Assembly (NCBI RefSeq): GCF_014705655.1
Contig: NZ_JACXIY010000033.1
Coordinates: forward strand, 1 to 64,000
Direction: 5' to 3'
DNA from: Paenibacillus arenilitoris
GTDB lineage: Bacteria; Bacillota; Bacilli; Paenibacillales; Paenibacillaceae
Length of the DNA stretch: 64,000 nucleotides
Shown: positions 1-7,857 of the stretch, in pieces
How the letters are laid out: each line of letters opens with the position of its first letter
How positions within the stretch are numbered: the first letter of the stretch is position 1
Notes under the pieces: model-generated
What the model was told of the DNA's origin: nothing
Databases searched by the model: none
The model's input: only the letters and a program-made list of their open reading frames with translations
Program-made: the position numbers and the translations under genes

Positions 1-120
1 TTTCGTTGTATCGCTTTTCCATTAATCCATGCGGATTAACGGGGCAGTTTCACTCGTTGTTCAGTTTTCAAAGAACAAGCTTTTCTTTCGCGTCAGCGCT
101 ATGTCTCAGCGGCGACTTTT
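1..120 (-). promoter_or_regulatory. rRNA operon leader with boxA-like motif
   Basis: The minus strand carries TGTTCTTTGAAAAC at 64-77, the boxA/processing-type motif found in leaders and spacers of Firmicutes rRNA operons. No 16S start sequence is present, so the leader continues past position 1. The stretch has no credible coding frame. Confidence 0.6.
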
Positions 121-152
121 ATAATATATCACAGACGCCCAAGTTAATGCAA
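121..152 (-). promoter_or_regulatory. Probable rRNA operon promoter
   Basis: Read on the minus strand there is a -35 TTGCAT (147-152) and a -10 TATATT (123-128) with an 18-bp spacer inside an A+T-rich stretch; a shifted -10 TATTAT (121-126) is also possible. It lies just upstream of a typical rRNA leader motif and points off the left edge. In Bacillus subtilis bofA is likewise followed by an rRNA operon (rrnA), so synteny supports the call. The 16S gene itself is outside the window. Confidence 0.65.
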
Positions 153-269
153 GTATTTTTTTTGAAAAACCTTTTTTGAAACCTCTCTGCTCCATCTTGG
201 GCGAAAATTAATGTAGCACAGATCCGTCGCTCCAGTCAACCTTTAACTCCAGCCGATTTCCGCCTGCTT

Positions 270-533
270 TCAACCGACCGTCCATTGCAAGCCCATAATC
301 AGGGCTATCCCCGGCACGCCAAGCGCGACGACGGTACCGATCGTAATCGGATTAAGCGGAATATACATGCCCGTCACAAGGCCCGAGTAATTCAGAACGT
401 ACAACAGAACGGCCGCCAGTATTAGATGCAAGGCAAAGCCGCGAACCCATCCCCAAGAAAGCTTATTTCGCAAAACAACCGCTACCAGCAGCACCGACGA
501 AACAATAAAAACGGTCAACCAAAACGTCCTCAT
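270..533 (-). CDS. bofA: Pro-sigma-K processing inhibitor BofA
   Basis: A small, wholly hydrophobic integral membrane protein of 87 residues. BofA sits with SpoIVFA in the outer forespore membrane and holds the SpoIVFB protease inactive until the forespore signal releases pro-sigma-K processing. The ATG at 533 was chosen because GGAGAGGAG precedes it at normal distance; the longer open frame upstream is only read-through of the neighbour. It has two membrane-spanning stretches and the family-typical C-terminal region ending in GVPGIALIMGLQ. Its start overlaps the stop of yaaL by 4 nt (ATGA), so translation is coupled. The pair yaaL-bofA beside recR and an rRNA operon is the Bacillus arrangement. 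Confidence rests on hydrophobicity, size, C-terminal motif and synteny. Confidence 0.9.
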   Translation of the reverse strand: MRTFWLTVFIVSSVLLVAVVLRNKLSWGWVRGFALHLILAAVLLYVLNYSGLVTGMYIPLNPITIGTVVALGVPGIALIMGLQWTVG

Positions 534-778
534 TCCAACGCTCCTCTCCAAGCCGGCCACGTGCCCTGTATTTGCTTCGCCGCGCGAAGCAGCATCTCGT
601 AACGCTTCTCCGCCGAAATGATTGCATAGATCGCGTAATCGACTTGATCCTTGCCTACGGCGTGATCGAAATACCGGTTGGCATTCTCCCACTCCTTAAG
701 CGCCTCCGCGATTTCCCTCCGCAGCTGCTCCATCTTATCGATTGGTTCGGCATCAACGTCTTGCTTCTGATTCGACAA
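530..778 (-). CDS. yaaL: YaaL-type DUF2508 protein
   Basis: A soluble, helical, charged protein of about 82 residues, matching the short DUF2508 family that always precedes bofA in Bacillales; its function is unknown. The central sequence, with EALKEWENANRYFDHA followed by a run ending in DYAIYAIISAEKRYE, is typical of the family. The likely start is TTG at 778, because GGGAGGGG lies 8 nt upstream of it; an ATG at 817 lacks any ribosome binding site. Its end overlaps bofA by 4 nt. A terminator after recR separates it from the dnaX-yaaK-recR unit, so a promoter in 780-888 is expected but none was recognised with certainty. Confidence 0.85.
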   Translation of the reverse strand: MSNQKQDVDAEPIDKMEQLRREIAEALKEWENANRYFDHAVGKDQVDYAIYAIISAEKRYEMLLRAAKQIQGTWPAWRGALE

Positions 779-888
779 ATCCAACCCCTCCCGCTTGTCC
801 GGTCTACCTGACGGCATATACTATATGTATAAACCTTGGCCCGTGATTAGAACGAGGGATTTACGGGTCATCGACTCCACGAAGCCGC

Positions 889-927
889 ATAAAAAAAACG
901 ACCGAGCCTTATAGCCGCTCAGCCGTT
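889..927 (-). terminator. Intrinsic terminator after recR
   Basis: The minus strand forms an 11-bp stem (AACGGCTGAGC at 917-927 with GCTCGGTCGTT at 897-907, two G-T pairs) around a 9-nt loop, followed by eight T residues. It ends the dnaX-yaaK-recR transcript. Confidence 0.85.
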
Positions 928-938
928 CTTTTCTTCAA

Positions 939-1538
939 CTAGCTCAGTTCGCGCCTGCCTTCAAGCGCCTTGGACAGCGTTACTTCATCCGCATATTCCA
1001 GGTCGCCGCCGACCGGCAACCCGTGCGCGATGCGCGTGACTTTAATACCGAACGGCTTGACGAGCCGCGATAAATACATCGCGGTCGCTTCGCCTTCGAT
1101 ATTCGGGTTCGTGGCCAGAATCAGCTCCTGAACCCGCTCGTCGCTCAGCCGCCTTAACAGCTCGGCAATGCGGATCTCGTCGGGACCGATTCCCTCCATA
1201 GGCGAGATTGCACCTTGAAGCACGTGGTACTGTCCTTGAAAATCCTTCATCCGTTCGATGGCAACGAGGTCTTTCGTTTCCTGCACGACGCAAATGACCG
1301 ACTGATCCCGCGATTTGTCCTGACATATTTTGCACGGATCGGTGTCCGTAATATTGCAGCAAACCGAGCAGTAGAACAAATTGCGCTTCACGCTTACCAG
1401 CGCTTTCGCAAAATCGATGACATCGTCTTCCTTCATTCGAAGCACATGGAACGCAAGCCGGGCCGCCGTCTTGGGGCCGATGCCCGGCAGTCGCGTAAAA
1501 GCGTCAATTAATTTCGCGATCGGTTCGGGATAGTGCAA
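939..1538 (-). CDS. recR: Recombination mediator RecR
   Basis: RecR (199 residues) acts with RecO, and in some species RecF, to load RecA on single-stranded DNA gaps during recombinational repair. The N-terminus holds the helix-hairpin-helix [17 protein letters not shown] (about residues 14-30), then a four-cysteine zinc finger ([16 protein letters not shown]) and a Toprim domain (from about SVICVVQE) ending in the Walker-B-like segment with [12 protein letters not shown]. The start is taken as TTG at 1538, giving the family N-terminus (L/M)HYPEPI; the upstream TTG at 1559 is part of the AAAGGAG ribosome binding site. It is third in the dnaX-yaaK-recR operon and is followed by a strong terminator. 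Confidence 0.96.
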   Translation of the reverse strand: MHYPEPIAKLIDAFTRLPGIGPKTAARLAFHVLRMKEDDVIDFAKALVSVKRNLFYCSVCCNITDTDPCKICQDKSRDQSVICVVQETKDLVAIERMKDFQGQYHVLQGAISPMEGIGPDEIRIAELLRRLSDERVQELILATNPNIEGEATAMYLSRLVKPFGIKVTRIAHGLPVGGDLEYADEVTLSKALEGRRELS

Positions 1539-1584
1539 ACGGGGTACAGCTCCTTTCAAATCGCAAAAAAGCGAGGGCCGTCTC

Positions 1585-1896
1585 TTAGAACAATCCCGGG
1601 ATCTTCATGCCGCCGGTGAATTTGCCCATATCCTTGTTCGCCAACTCGTCTACCTTCGCGAGCGCGTCGTTAATTGCCGTCAGCACGAGGTCCTGCAGCA
1701 TTTCCACGTCTTCCGGATCGACGGCCTCGGGCTTGATCGTAATGTTCAGAATTTTTTTGTGGCCGTTCGACGTTACGGTTACGACGCCGCCGCCCGCCGT
1801 GCCTTCAACGGTTTTGGATTCAAGCTCTTCCTGCGCCTTCATCATTTGATCCTGCATCTTCTTCACTTGCTTCATCATTTGGTTCATATTGTTCAT
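1585..1896 (-). CDS. yaaK: YbaB/EbfC nucleoid-associated protein
   Basis: A 103-residue DNA-binding protein of the YbaB/EbfC family, forming tweezer-like dimers that coat the nucleoid. It shows the methionine-rich amphipathic N-terminal helix ([20 protein letters not shown]), the central beta segment [15 protein letters not shown] and the conserved stretch beginning [13 protein letters not shown]. Length is normal. It lies between dnaX and recR, as in nearly all bacteria, with 46 nt before recR and 29 nt after dnaX, so the three are co-transcribed. A possible role in recombination or replication is suggested only by this conserved neighbourhood. Confidence 0.95.
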   Translation of the reverse strand: MNNMNQMMKQVKKMQDQMMKAQEELESKTVEGTAGGGVVTVTSNGHKKILNITIKPEAVDPEDVEMLQDLVLTAINDALAKVDELANKDMGKFTGGMKIPGLF

Positions 1897-1925
1897 TCGT
1901 ATTCACCTCATCGTTAGAATTAAAT

Positions 1926-3722
1926 TTATTCCTTGTCCTTCACGACAACCAAATCCTCGCCGAACAACTTCACCGCTTCCTCGACCCATTCCGGCCTTCC
2001 CGCCGGTTCGGGGGGAGCCGCCGACTCCGGTTCGAGCTGTAACGCCTCGCCCTTCTGCTCGCCCGCTCCTTCGGCCGCCGCCTGCCAATCCTTCAGCATG
2101 ACGGTGACGAGCCGGGAATGTCCGCCGAGCGTATCGTGAATGACCTTCTCGATAATTTCCCGGTTGGCCGGCTTCTCGGTCGTCTCCCTGTGCATCGTAT
2201 TCTTGAAAGCGACGAGCACGGCGCCTTCGGCAGCGGATACGGGTTCGCCGTCCTTGAGCCAAGCATGCACGGTAATCTTCGCATCCTTCACGCCCTGAAG
2301 CACGTCGTTCCACTTCATCCGGATCATGTTGAATTCCGGCTCCTTGGCCGCGGCAACGTACTTATCAAGCTTAACAGATGAGCGGGCTGCGCCGCCAGCG
2401 CTTCCGCCAAAAGCGCTCCTGACGGCGCTCGAACGCCCGCCGGCCGGCGGCTGCCTGGAAGCGGCGCCATCCGACGGCTGGCCGCCTCCCGCCGCTACCC
2501 CGGCGCGAAGCGCCTGCTCGAGCTTCCGCTCGAGCGCTTCGATCTGCTGGCGCATCCGGCCGATCTCGGCGGCCGGCGCGCCCGAGGCTTCGCCGGCGGA
2601 AGCGCCCCGTTCGGAACCTTCGCCTGCTGAACGTTCCTCGCTCAGCGTGCAAAGCTTCATCAGAGCGACTTCGAAGAGCGTCTGCGGCTGGGAAGCATGC
2701 TTCAGCTCGGCCTGATACCGGTTGAGCGTATCGATCATCGCGAACAGCCGCCCCGGCGTGAAAGCGTCCGCCATCGTCCGGAACCGATCCGGATCGATGA
2801 CGCGCTCGGTTACCGCTCCGCCTTGAGGCGCCAGCTTCAGGACGAGCAGGTCCCGGAAATAGTAAATTAAATTTTCCAGGCATTTGTCCGCGCTCTTGCC
2901 GGCCTGCATCAGACGTTCGACCAGCGGCATGACCGCCGCAACGTTGCGGTCCTTGACCGCCTCCGCGAGCTGGTAGAAATGGTCGGCCGCCATGCCGCCC
3001 GTCACGTCTACGGCCGCTTCCAGCGTAATGCGGTCGCCTCCGAACGCGGACACCTGCTCGAGCAGGCTGATCGCGTCGCGCATGCCGCCTTCGGATAGAC
3101 GGGCGATATAGCCGATGGTGTCCTCGTCCGCCTCGATGCCTTCCGCCCGGCAAATTTCGAGCAGCCGTTCCGTCTGCTCTTCGAGCGACACTTGACGGAA
3201 ATCGAAGCGCTGGCAGCGCGAGATAATCGTCGCCGGCAGCTTATGCGGCTCGGTCGTAGCCAGAATGAAGATCACATGCCCCGGCGGCTCCTCCAGCGTC
3301 TTCAGCAGGGCATTGAAAGCCTCGGCCGTAAGCATATGCACTTCGTCTATGATATAAACTTTGAACCGCACCTCGGAAGGCGCGTACCTGACTTTGTCGC
3401 GGATATCCCGAATTTCGTCAATGCCCCGGTTGGAGGCGGCATCGATCTCGACCACGTCCATAATATGTCCTGCGGTAATCCCGATGCAGGCATCGCATTC
3501 GTTGCAAGGCTCGGCCGCGGGTCCCCGCTCGCAGTTAACCGCTTTCGCCAAAATCTTCGCCGCGCTCGTCTTGCCGGTTCCCCGCGGCCCGTTAAATAAA
3601 TACGCGTGCGATACGCGGTTCTCGCGAATCGCGTTCTGCAGCGTCTGAATAATATGCTGTTGTCCGACCATGTCCTGAAACGTCTGCGGACGCCAGGCGC
3701 GGTATAGAGCGATATGTGACAC
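1926..3722 (-). CDS. dnaX: DNA polymerase III subunits gamma/tau
   Basis: The clamp-loader ATPase that assembles the sliding clamp and bridges the replicative polymerases to the helicase. The 598-residue protein starts at GTG 3722, giving VSHIALYRAWRPQTFQD, with AAAGGAAAGG five nt upstream; the open frame continues upstream but lacks a ribosome binding site. Visible are Walker A GPRGTGKTSAAK, a four-cysteine zinc module (CERGPAAEPCNECDAC), the DEVH Walker B (IIDEVHML), and sensor 1 (ATTEPHKLP). The C-terminal third, after an alanine/glycine-rich linker, is the tau-specific part. No slippery heptamer for a programmed frameshift was recognised. First gene of the dnaX-yaaK-recR operon, downstream of the SRP RNA. 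Confidence 0.97.
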   Translation of the reverse strand: MSHIALYRAWRPQTFQDMVGQQHIIQTLQNAIRENRVSHAYLFNGPRGTGKTSAAKILAKAVNCERGPAAEPCNECDACIGITAGHIMDVVEIDAASNRGIDEIRDIRDKVRYAPSEVRFKVYIIDEVHMLTAEAFNALLKTLEEPPGHVIFILATTEPHKLPATIISRCQRFDFRQVSLEEQTERLLEICRAEGIEADEDTIGYIARLSEGGMRDAISLLEQVSAFGGDRITLEAAVDVTGGMAADHFYQLAEAVKDRNVAAVMPLVERLMQAGKSADKCLENLIYYFRDLLVLKLAPQGGAVTERVIDPDRFRTMADAFTPGRLFAMIDTLNRYQAELKHASQPQTLFEVALMKLCTLSEERSAGEGSERGASAGEASGAPAAEIGRMRQQIEALERKLEQALRAGVAAGGGQPSDGAASRQPPAGGRSSAVRSAFGGSAGGAARSSVKLDKYVAAAKEPEFNMIRMKWNDVLQGVKDAKITVHAWLKDGEPVSAAEGAVLVAFKNTMHRETTEKPANREIIEKVIHDTLGGHSRLVTVMLKDWQAAAEGAGEQKGEALQLEPESAAPPEPAGRPEWVEEAVKLFGEDLVVVKDKE

Positions 3723-3965
3723 GCAGACCTTTCCTTTCGACTTGCCTGTTCGTAATCGGCCAAGCGGCATTCGCCCGGCAACGATTCTGATTCCTCTATT
3801 ATACAACAACTGACTGGCAAGAAAAACTTTCTTTTCCCCCATATCGCCCTGCGTTCCGCAAAAGCTTGCAAACAAAAACACCCGCTTCCGCCATTTACGA
3901 TTCATAAAATCGTAATGCGATCACAGGTGCTGCCATTAAAAAAGGTATGGAATTCAAAAATAACG

Positions 3966-4241
3966 TTGGTACCGCGCACCTGCTCCCGATAAATGCGACC
4001 CAGGCGGCATCCTTGCACTACAGCTCGAGCCAGGCACTCCCCCGGCACATGAACTTATTTGCTTACGGCTGCTTCCTTCCGGACCTGACCGGGTTCACAA
4101 ACGTCCATTGCGGAGGACCCGACTGTCAACACTGCTCGCAAGTGCCAAGGCCCTGCATCGGCATAACCTCAAGCAGGAATTCAACCTCGCTACAGCGGAT
4201 TGCGAGTTACAGGGCACCGCTACCTCCCCGTCTAGCACGGC
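3966..4241 (-). ncRNA. ffs: Signal recognition particle RNA, Bacillus (long) type
   Basis: The minus strand contains the hallmarks of the long Gram-positive SRP RNA (scRNA): the Alu-domain start GGGGAGGTAGCGGTGCCCTGT (near 4210-4229, quoted only in part by type), the apical SRP54-binding loop GTCAGGTCCGGAAGGAAGCA (about 4069-4088), and ATGTGCCG in the returning strand. The 5' GCCGTGC (4235-4241) pairs with 3' GCGCGGT (3971-3977). Length of about 275 nt fits the Bacillus form rather than the short E. coli 4.5S form. With Ffh it targets membrane and secreted proteins. It lies directly upstream of dnaX, as in B. subtilis. The ends are estimates from the promoter and the closing helix. Confidence 0.95.
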
Positions 4242-4248
4242 AAAAATA

Positions 4249-4277
4249 AGTATAGCCCATCTCGTCCCAAAGCGCAA
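4249..4277 (-). promoter_or_regulatory. SRP RNA promoter
   Basis: Minus-strand -35 TTGCGC (4272-4277), 17-bp spacer and -10 TATACT (4249-4254). The predicted start near 4241-4242 coincides with the 5' closing helix of the SRP RNA, which supports both calls. Confidence 0.75.
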
Positions 4278-4308
4278 CACGGAGAAAAGTGGGAGCCGGA
4301 ATGACAGC

Positions 4309-4710
4309 TCACCTCGCCGTTTCGACATGAACATCGTACCTTGGCATATTTTTTTGCACGATGAACTGGGCTTTAGACCGCAGCTTCCGTACTTCCGTGT
4401 CCGATAAGCTCCGATCCACCTTCAGGTTCACGTGCAAATCGGTACCGTTAAACACGATTTGCGTGTTCTTGATCCCCTTGAGCGGCCTGAGCACCTGCTC
4501 GACCAGATTGCCGTCCGACTCATAATTCAAAGCCATATGCCGACCCGGCATATTCGGATTGCTGTTGGAAAGACCCATATAGCCGTCGTGCCCGTATGTC
4601 TTGACGCGGTCGCTGCTCTGGTTGGCGCAGCCGCCGAATAGCAGCACGATCAAGCACACCGCAAAGGCGGCAATCCATTTCCGCAGTCCCGATAACCGTC
4701 CTTGTTGCAA
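4309..4710 (-). CDS. YhcN/YlaJ-family sporulation lipoprotein
   Basis: A 133-residue predicted lipoprotein. After a basic start and hydrophobic stretch there is a lipobox with LLFGGC, so the mature protein would begin at the cysteine near residue 28. The C-terminal part (VEQVLRPLKGIKNTQIVFNG through SDTEVRKLRSKAQFIVQKNMP) is the pattern of YhcN/YlaJ-type proteins found in the forespore or spore membrane of spore formers; exact function is unknown. The start is TTG at 4710 with GGGAGG 11 nt upstream. That ribosome binding site is inside the 3' arm of the rpmE terminator hairpin. The assignment to family is by motif memory, so moderate confidence. Confidence 0.75.
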   Translation of the reverse strand: MQQGRLSGLRKWIAAFAVCLIVLLFGGCANQSSDRVKTYGHDGYMGLSNSNPNMPGRHMALNYESDGNLVEQVLRPLKGIKNTQIVFNGTDLHVNLKVDRSLSDTEVRKLRSKAQFIVQKNMPRYDVHVETAR

Positions 4711-4712
4711 TC

Positions 4713-4754
4713 AAAAAACCTCCCTTCTATCCAATAGGATGGCTGAGGGAGGTT
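4713..4754 (-). terminator. rpmE terminator overlapping the next gene's ribosome binding site
   Basis: Minus strand: stem AACCTCCCT (4746-4754) with AGGGAGGTT (4717-4725), an inner ATCC/GGAT stem, then TTTTTT. It terminates rpmE. The GGGAGG of the 3' arm is also the ribosome binding site for the TTG start at 4710. Confidence 0.85.
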
Positions 4755-4792
4755 CTTGTATTCTGCCAAATAAAGGCGGAACATTCCGGATA

Positions 4793-4990
4793 TTAAATGC
4801 CGTATTTCTTCTTGAAACGATCGACGCGGCCGCCGGCATCCAGGAACTTCTGCTTGCCCGTATAGAACGGGTGGCATTGGGAACAAACCTCTACGCGAAG
4901 GTTCTGCTTGATCGAACCTGTCTCGAACGAGTTGCCGCAAGCGCAAGTTGCTGTAACGACGTGGTATGTCGGATGAATACCTTGTTTCAT
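4793..4990 (-). CDS. rpmE: 50S ribosomal protein L31, zinc-binding type
   Basis: L31 bridges the central protuberance of the 50S subunit with the 30S head. The 65-residue protein starts at ATG 4990 ([10 protein letters not shown]) behind GAGGTGAACGTG; an upstream in-frame extension to 5047 has no function. Cysteines 16, 18, 36 and 39 (CAC and CSQC) form the zinc site, so this is the C+ form that is used in zinc-replete cells and replaced by the C- paralogue (YtiA-like) under zinc starvation. The typical [23 protein letters not shown]-terminus is present (quoted in parts: FYTGKQKF and VDRFKKKY). It has its own strong terminator. Confidence 0.97.
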   Translation of the reverse strand: MKQGIHPTYHVVTATCACGNSFETGSIKQNLRVEVCSQCHPFYTGKQKFLDAGGRVDRFKKKYGI

Positions 4991-5131
4991 CACGTTCACC
5001 TCTTTCTGCCCTGGATCGCATGCGGACCCAGAGTTAAAATCACACAATACGGATTATAGCACGACCCGTCTGAGGTTGCAATGCATGATCCCGCATGCCC
5101 ATGCTGGAAAATACGGCTTTAGCCGCGCGGC

Positions 5132-6385
5132 TTAACGGCGCATCGCCGCCGGCGGGACATGCGTATAGGAACCGATGACGACCTCCGGCAGCTCCTCCCG
5201 GAATATCTCCAGCATTTGCTTCATGCCGTAAATTTCGCCCTTCGCCTTCGGAATGAGCGCGAGATAGCTCTCCGGATCGATGTTCAGGTTGCGCATTTGG
5301 ATCAGCTTAAGCCCGGTCCGCTTCGCGAAGCCGATCATCGCCTCGATCTCCTCCTCGCGGTCCGTAACACCCGGGAAGATCAAATAATTGATTGACGTGT
5401 ACACGCCTTGGTCGGACGCGTATTTGAGCGACTTCTCAACGTTCTTCAGCGTGTAGCCGCGCGGCTTGTAGTAAGCATCGTAATGCTCGTCAATGGCGCT
5501 GATCGTGCTGACGCGCATCAAATCAAGGCCCGCGTCGACGATCGCCCGCATGAAGTCGGTCAAGCCCGCGTTCGTATTAATGTTGATGTAGCCTTGCGAA
5601 GTCCGGCTTCGCACTTGCTTCATCGCTTCGACGATAATTCTCGCCTGCGTGGAAGGCTCGCCTTCGCACCCTTGCCCGAAGCTGATGATCGAGTCCGGCC
5701 CGCGCAAATGCTCGAGCATGATCTCCACGATCTCATCAACGGTGGGCTTGAAGTTCATCCGCGTCTGCGGCGCGACGAACCCGCTGTCGTCCGGCTGCTC
5801 GGAGATGCAGCCGAAGCATCCCGCGTTGCAGGAGTACGATACCGGCACCGCGCCCTCCCAGCGTCCCAGAAACGTGTTGGACGACGTCAGGCATTCGTAG
5901 CCGAGCGCGCAGTTGGACAAATGCTTGTACACCCGGTTCTCCGGATACTTGGCAAGCATGCGCTCCACCTCGACGGCCAGCTCCTTGCGGTCGCAATTGA
6001 GCGGGTCCCACCGCTCCGGATCGTCGCACCTCTCGGCCGTAACGTAGAATCCGCCATCCTTCCAGACGACGGCCGTATAGCCGAACAACGGCAGCTTCTC
6101 GTTCTTGTCGGCCTTCACGTAGCCGGGCAGACACAAGCGGGTAAAGCCTTGCGGCAGCAAAGCGCCGACCGCCTGTACGTCGCCGGGCAGCACCTGCATC
6201 TCTCCCGTATCCGGATGAAGCCCGACGGGCCGCGTGAAAGGCAGGCTGACCAGCGTCGCTCCGTTCGGAAGCGGTACAAGCTCCTCTTCCATGATTTCAA
6301 TGATCATGTCCCCGCTGCGACCTAGAGCGGTATAATCGGGATGATCGAATACGTTGCCTTGCGCGTCCGCGTATACGAGATTCAT
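5132..6385 (-). CDS. Radical SAM protein of unknown function
   Basis: A 417-residue radical S-adenosylmethionine enzyme. The cluster-binding CX3CX2C motif is C186-N-A-G-C190-F-G-C193 in SYSCNAGCFGC. Downstream come SFGQGCEGEPS (the SAM-contacting GGE-like strand) and a TIM-barrel pattern with NINTNAG. The 180-residue N-terminal part has extra cysteines (C85, C120, C131, C159, C165) and no recognised domain. The spacing CX3CX2C is canonical, but I do not recognise the substrate. ATG 6385 follows GGAGG. It lies 21 nt downstream of rho and is probably co-transcribed with it; in related bacilli a similar protein occurs beside rho, so the link is conserved. Function cannot be inferred from the locus alone. 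Confidence 0.85.
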   Translation of the reverse strand: MNLVYADAQGNVFDHPDYTALGRSGDMIIEIMEEELVPLPNGATLVSLPFTRPVGLHPDTGEMQVLPGDVQAVGALLPQGFTRLCLPGYVKADKNEKLPLFGYTAVVWKDGGFYVTAERCDDPERWDPLNCDRKELAVEVERMLAKYPENRVYKHLSNCALGYECLTSSNTFLGRWEGAVPVSYSCNAGCFGCISEQPDDSGFVAPQTRMNFKPTVDEIVEIMLEHLRGPDSIISFGQGCEGEPSTQARIIVEAMKQVRSRTSQGYININTNAGLTDFMRAIVDAGLDLMRVSTISAIDEHYDAYYKPRGYTLKNVEKSLKYASDQGVYTSINYLIFPGVTDREEEIEAMIGFAKRTGLKLIQMRNLNIDPESYLALIPKAKGEIYGMKQMLEIFREELPEVVIGSYTHVPPAAMRR

Positions 6386-6406
6386 GATGTCCTCCTTCCC
6401 GCAGTT

Positions 6407-7741
6407 CTACGACCCGTGCGTCGTGCGCGGCGTAGGCCGTCTTCCGGTCGTCTGCGCGCCGCTCTTGATGGCCGGTCTATCCGGCCTCGCTTCCGCCGAC
6501 GTGTCGAGAGACATAAGGAACTGCTCGTTGTTCTCGCTTTCCTTCAGCTTCTTCAAGAAGTTATCGACAAATTCCAGCGAATCGTTCATGTTGCGGCGAA
6601 TGGCCCACACTTTATCGAGCTCTTCCTTCGTCAGAAGCATCTCCTCGCGCCGGGTTCCCGATCTGCGCATGTCGAGCGCAGGGAAGATGCGGCGTTCGGA
6701 GAGCTTGCGGTCAAGGTGAAGCTCCATGTTGCCCGTACCTTTAAATTCCTCGTAAATGATGTCGTCCATGCGCGATCCGGTTTCGATCAAGGCGGTTGCG
6801 AGAATCGTCAAGCTGCCGCCTTCTTCCACGTTGCGGGCGGAACCGAAGAACCGCTTCGGCCGGTGGAACGAAGCCGGGTCGATGCCGCCGCTCAGCGTAC
6901 GGCCGGACGGAGGCACGACGAGGTTGTACGCCCTTGCCAGACGCGTGATGCTGTCCATCAGAATGACGACGTCCTTCTTATGCTCGACAAGCCGAAGCGC
7001 CCGCTCCAGCACGAGCTCCGCCACTTTAATATGATTTTCCGGCAGCTCGTCGAACGTCGAAGCGATGACCTCGCCCTTGACGGAGCGCTGCATATCCGTG
7101 ACTTCCTCGGGACGCTCGTCGATGAGCAGGACGAACAATTCGATATCGGGACGATTTTCAGCGATGCTGTGCGCGATTTCTTTCAGGAGCAAGGTTTTGC
7201 CGGTTTTCGGAGGCGCCACGATCAAGCCGCGCTGCCCGAGCCCCACCGGCGCGAGCAAATCCATGATTCGGGTGGAAAGCTTCGGCTGGGCGGTCTCGAG
7301 CACCAGCTTCTTTTCCGGATAAAGAGGGGTAAGCGCAGGAAAATGAAGGCGTTCGGACGCGGTTTCCGGATTCTCGCCGTTGACGGCGTTCACCTGCAGC
7401 AGGCCGAAGTAACGTTCGTTTTCTTTCGGAGGCCGGCATTTGCCCGAGACGAGGTCGCCGTTCCTCAGGTCGAATCTGCGGATTTGCGAAGCGGAGATGT
7501 AGATATCTTCCTTGCTCGGCAAATAGTTGATCGGCCGCAGAAACCCGAAGCCTTCCGGTAAAATATCGAGCACGCCCTCCATGAACATAAGGCCGCTCTT
7601 CTCGGCCTGCGCGCGCAAAATTGCAAAAATAAGCTCTTTCTTCTTCAGCGTACCGTAATAAGCGATCTGATATTGCTTCGCCAGCTTATATAACTCGGTA
7701 AGCTTCATCTCTTCCAGATCGGCGATCTGAAGGTCTGTCAT
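6407..7741 (-). CDS. rho: Transcription termination factor Rho
   Basis: Hexameric RNA-dependent ATPase that terminates transcription and, in bacilli, silences antisense transcription and affects sporulation and motility. The 444-residue protein has the N-terminal Rho-N domain (LTELYKLAKQYQIAYYGTLK), the cold-shock-like RNA-binding fold (GVLDILPEGFGFLR), Walker A APPKTGKT at residues 176-183, Walker B VVILMDS, the Q-loop and R-loop (SGGIDPASFHRPKRFFGSAR). The C-terminal 30 residues are a basic, probably disordered tail. The ATG at 7741 follows GGTGAG. The gap to murA is 116 nt, and the radical SAM gene follows closely. Confidence 0.98.
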   Translation of the reverse strand: MTDLQIADLEEMKLTELYKLAKQYQIAYYGTLKKKELIFAILRAQAEKSGLMFMEGVLDILPEGFGFLRPINYLPSKEDIYISASQIRRFDLRNGDLVSGKCRPPKENERYFGLLQVNAVNGENPETASERLHFPALTPLYPEKKLVLETAQPKLSTRIMDLLAPVGLGQRGLIVAPPKTGKTLLLKEIAHSIAENRPDIELFVLLIDERPEEVTDMQRSVKGEVIASTFDELPENHIKVAELVLERALRLVEHKKDVVILMDSITRLARAYNLVVPPSGRTLSGGIDPASFHRPKRFFGSARNVEEGGSLTILATALIETGSRMDDIIYEEFKGTGNMELHLDRKLSERRIFPALDMRRSGTRREEMLLTKEELDKVWAIRRNMNDSLEFVDNFLKKLKESENNEQFLMSLDTSAEARPDRPAIKSGAQTTGRRPTPRTTHGS

Positions 7742-7857
7742 GTTCTCACCACTTTATTCGATTTTCATAAATCATTCTGCTAGAAAGGATGGCCTGATTA
7801 ATCATCATTGCCGGATACGCCGCCGTCTATTCCGACCCGCGGCCGCCGGACCCCCAT

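Noticed and set aside
1926-3905. Extended N-terminus of DnaX to 3905
   Set aside because: The added 61 residues are not family-like; GTG 3722 has a good ribosome binding site.
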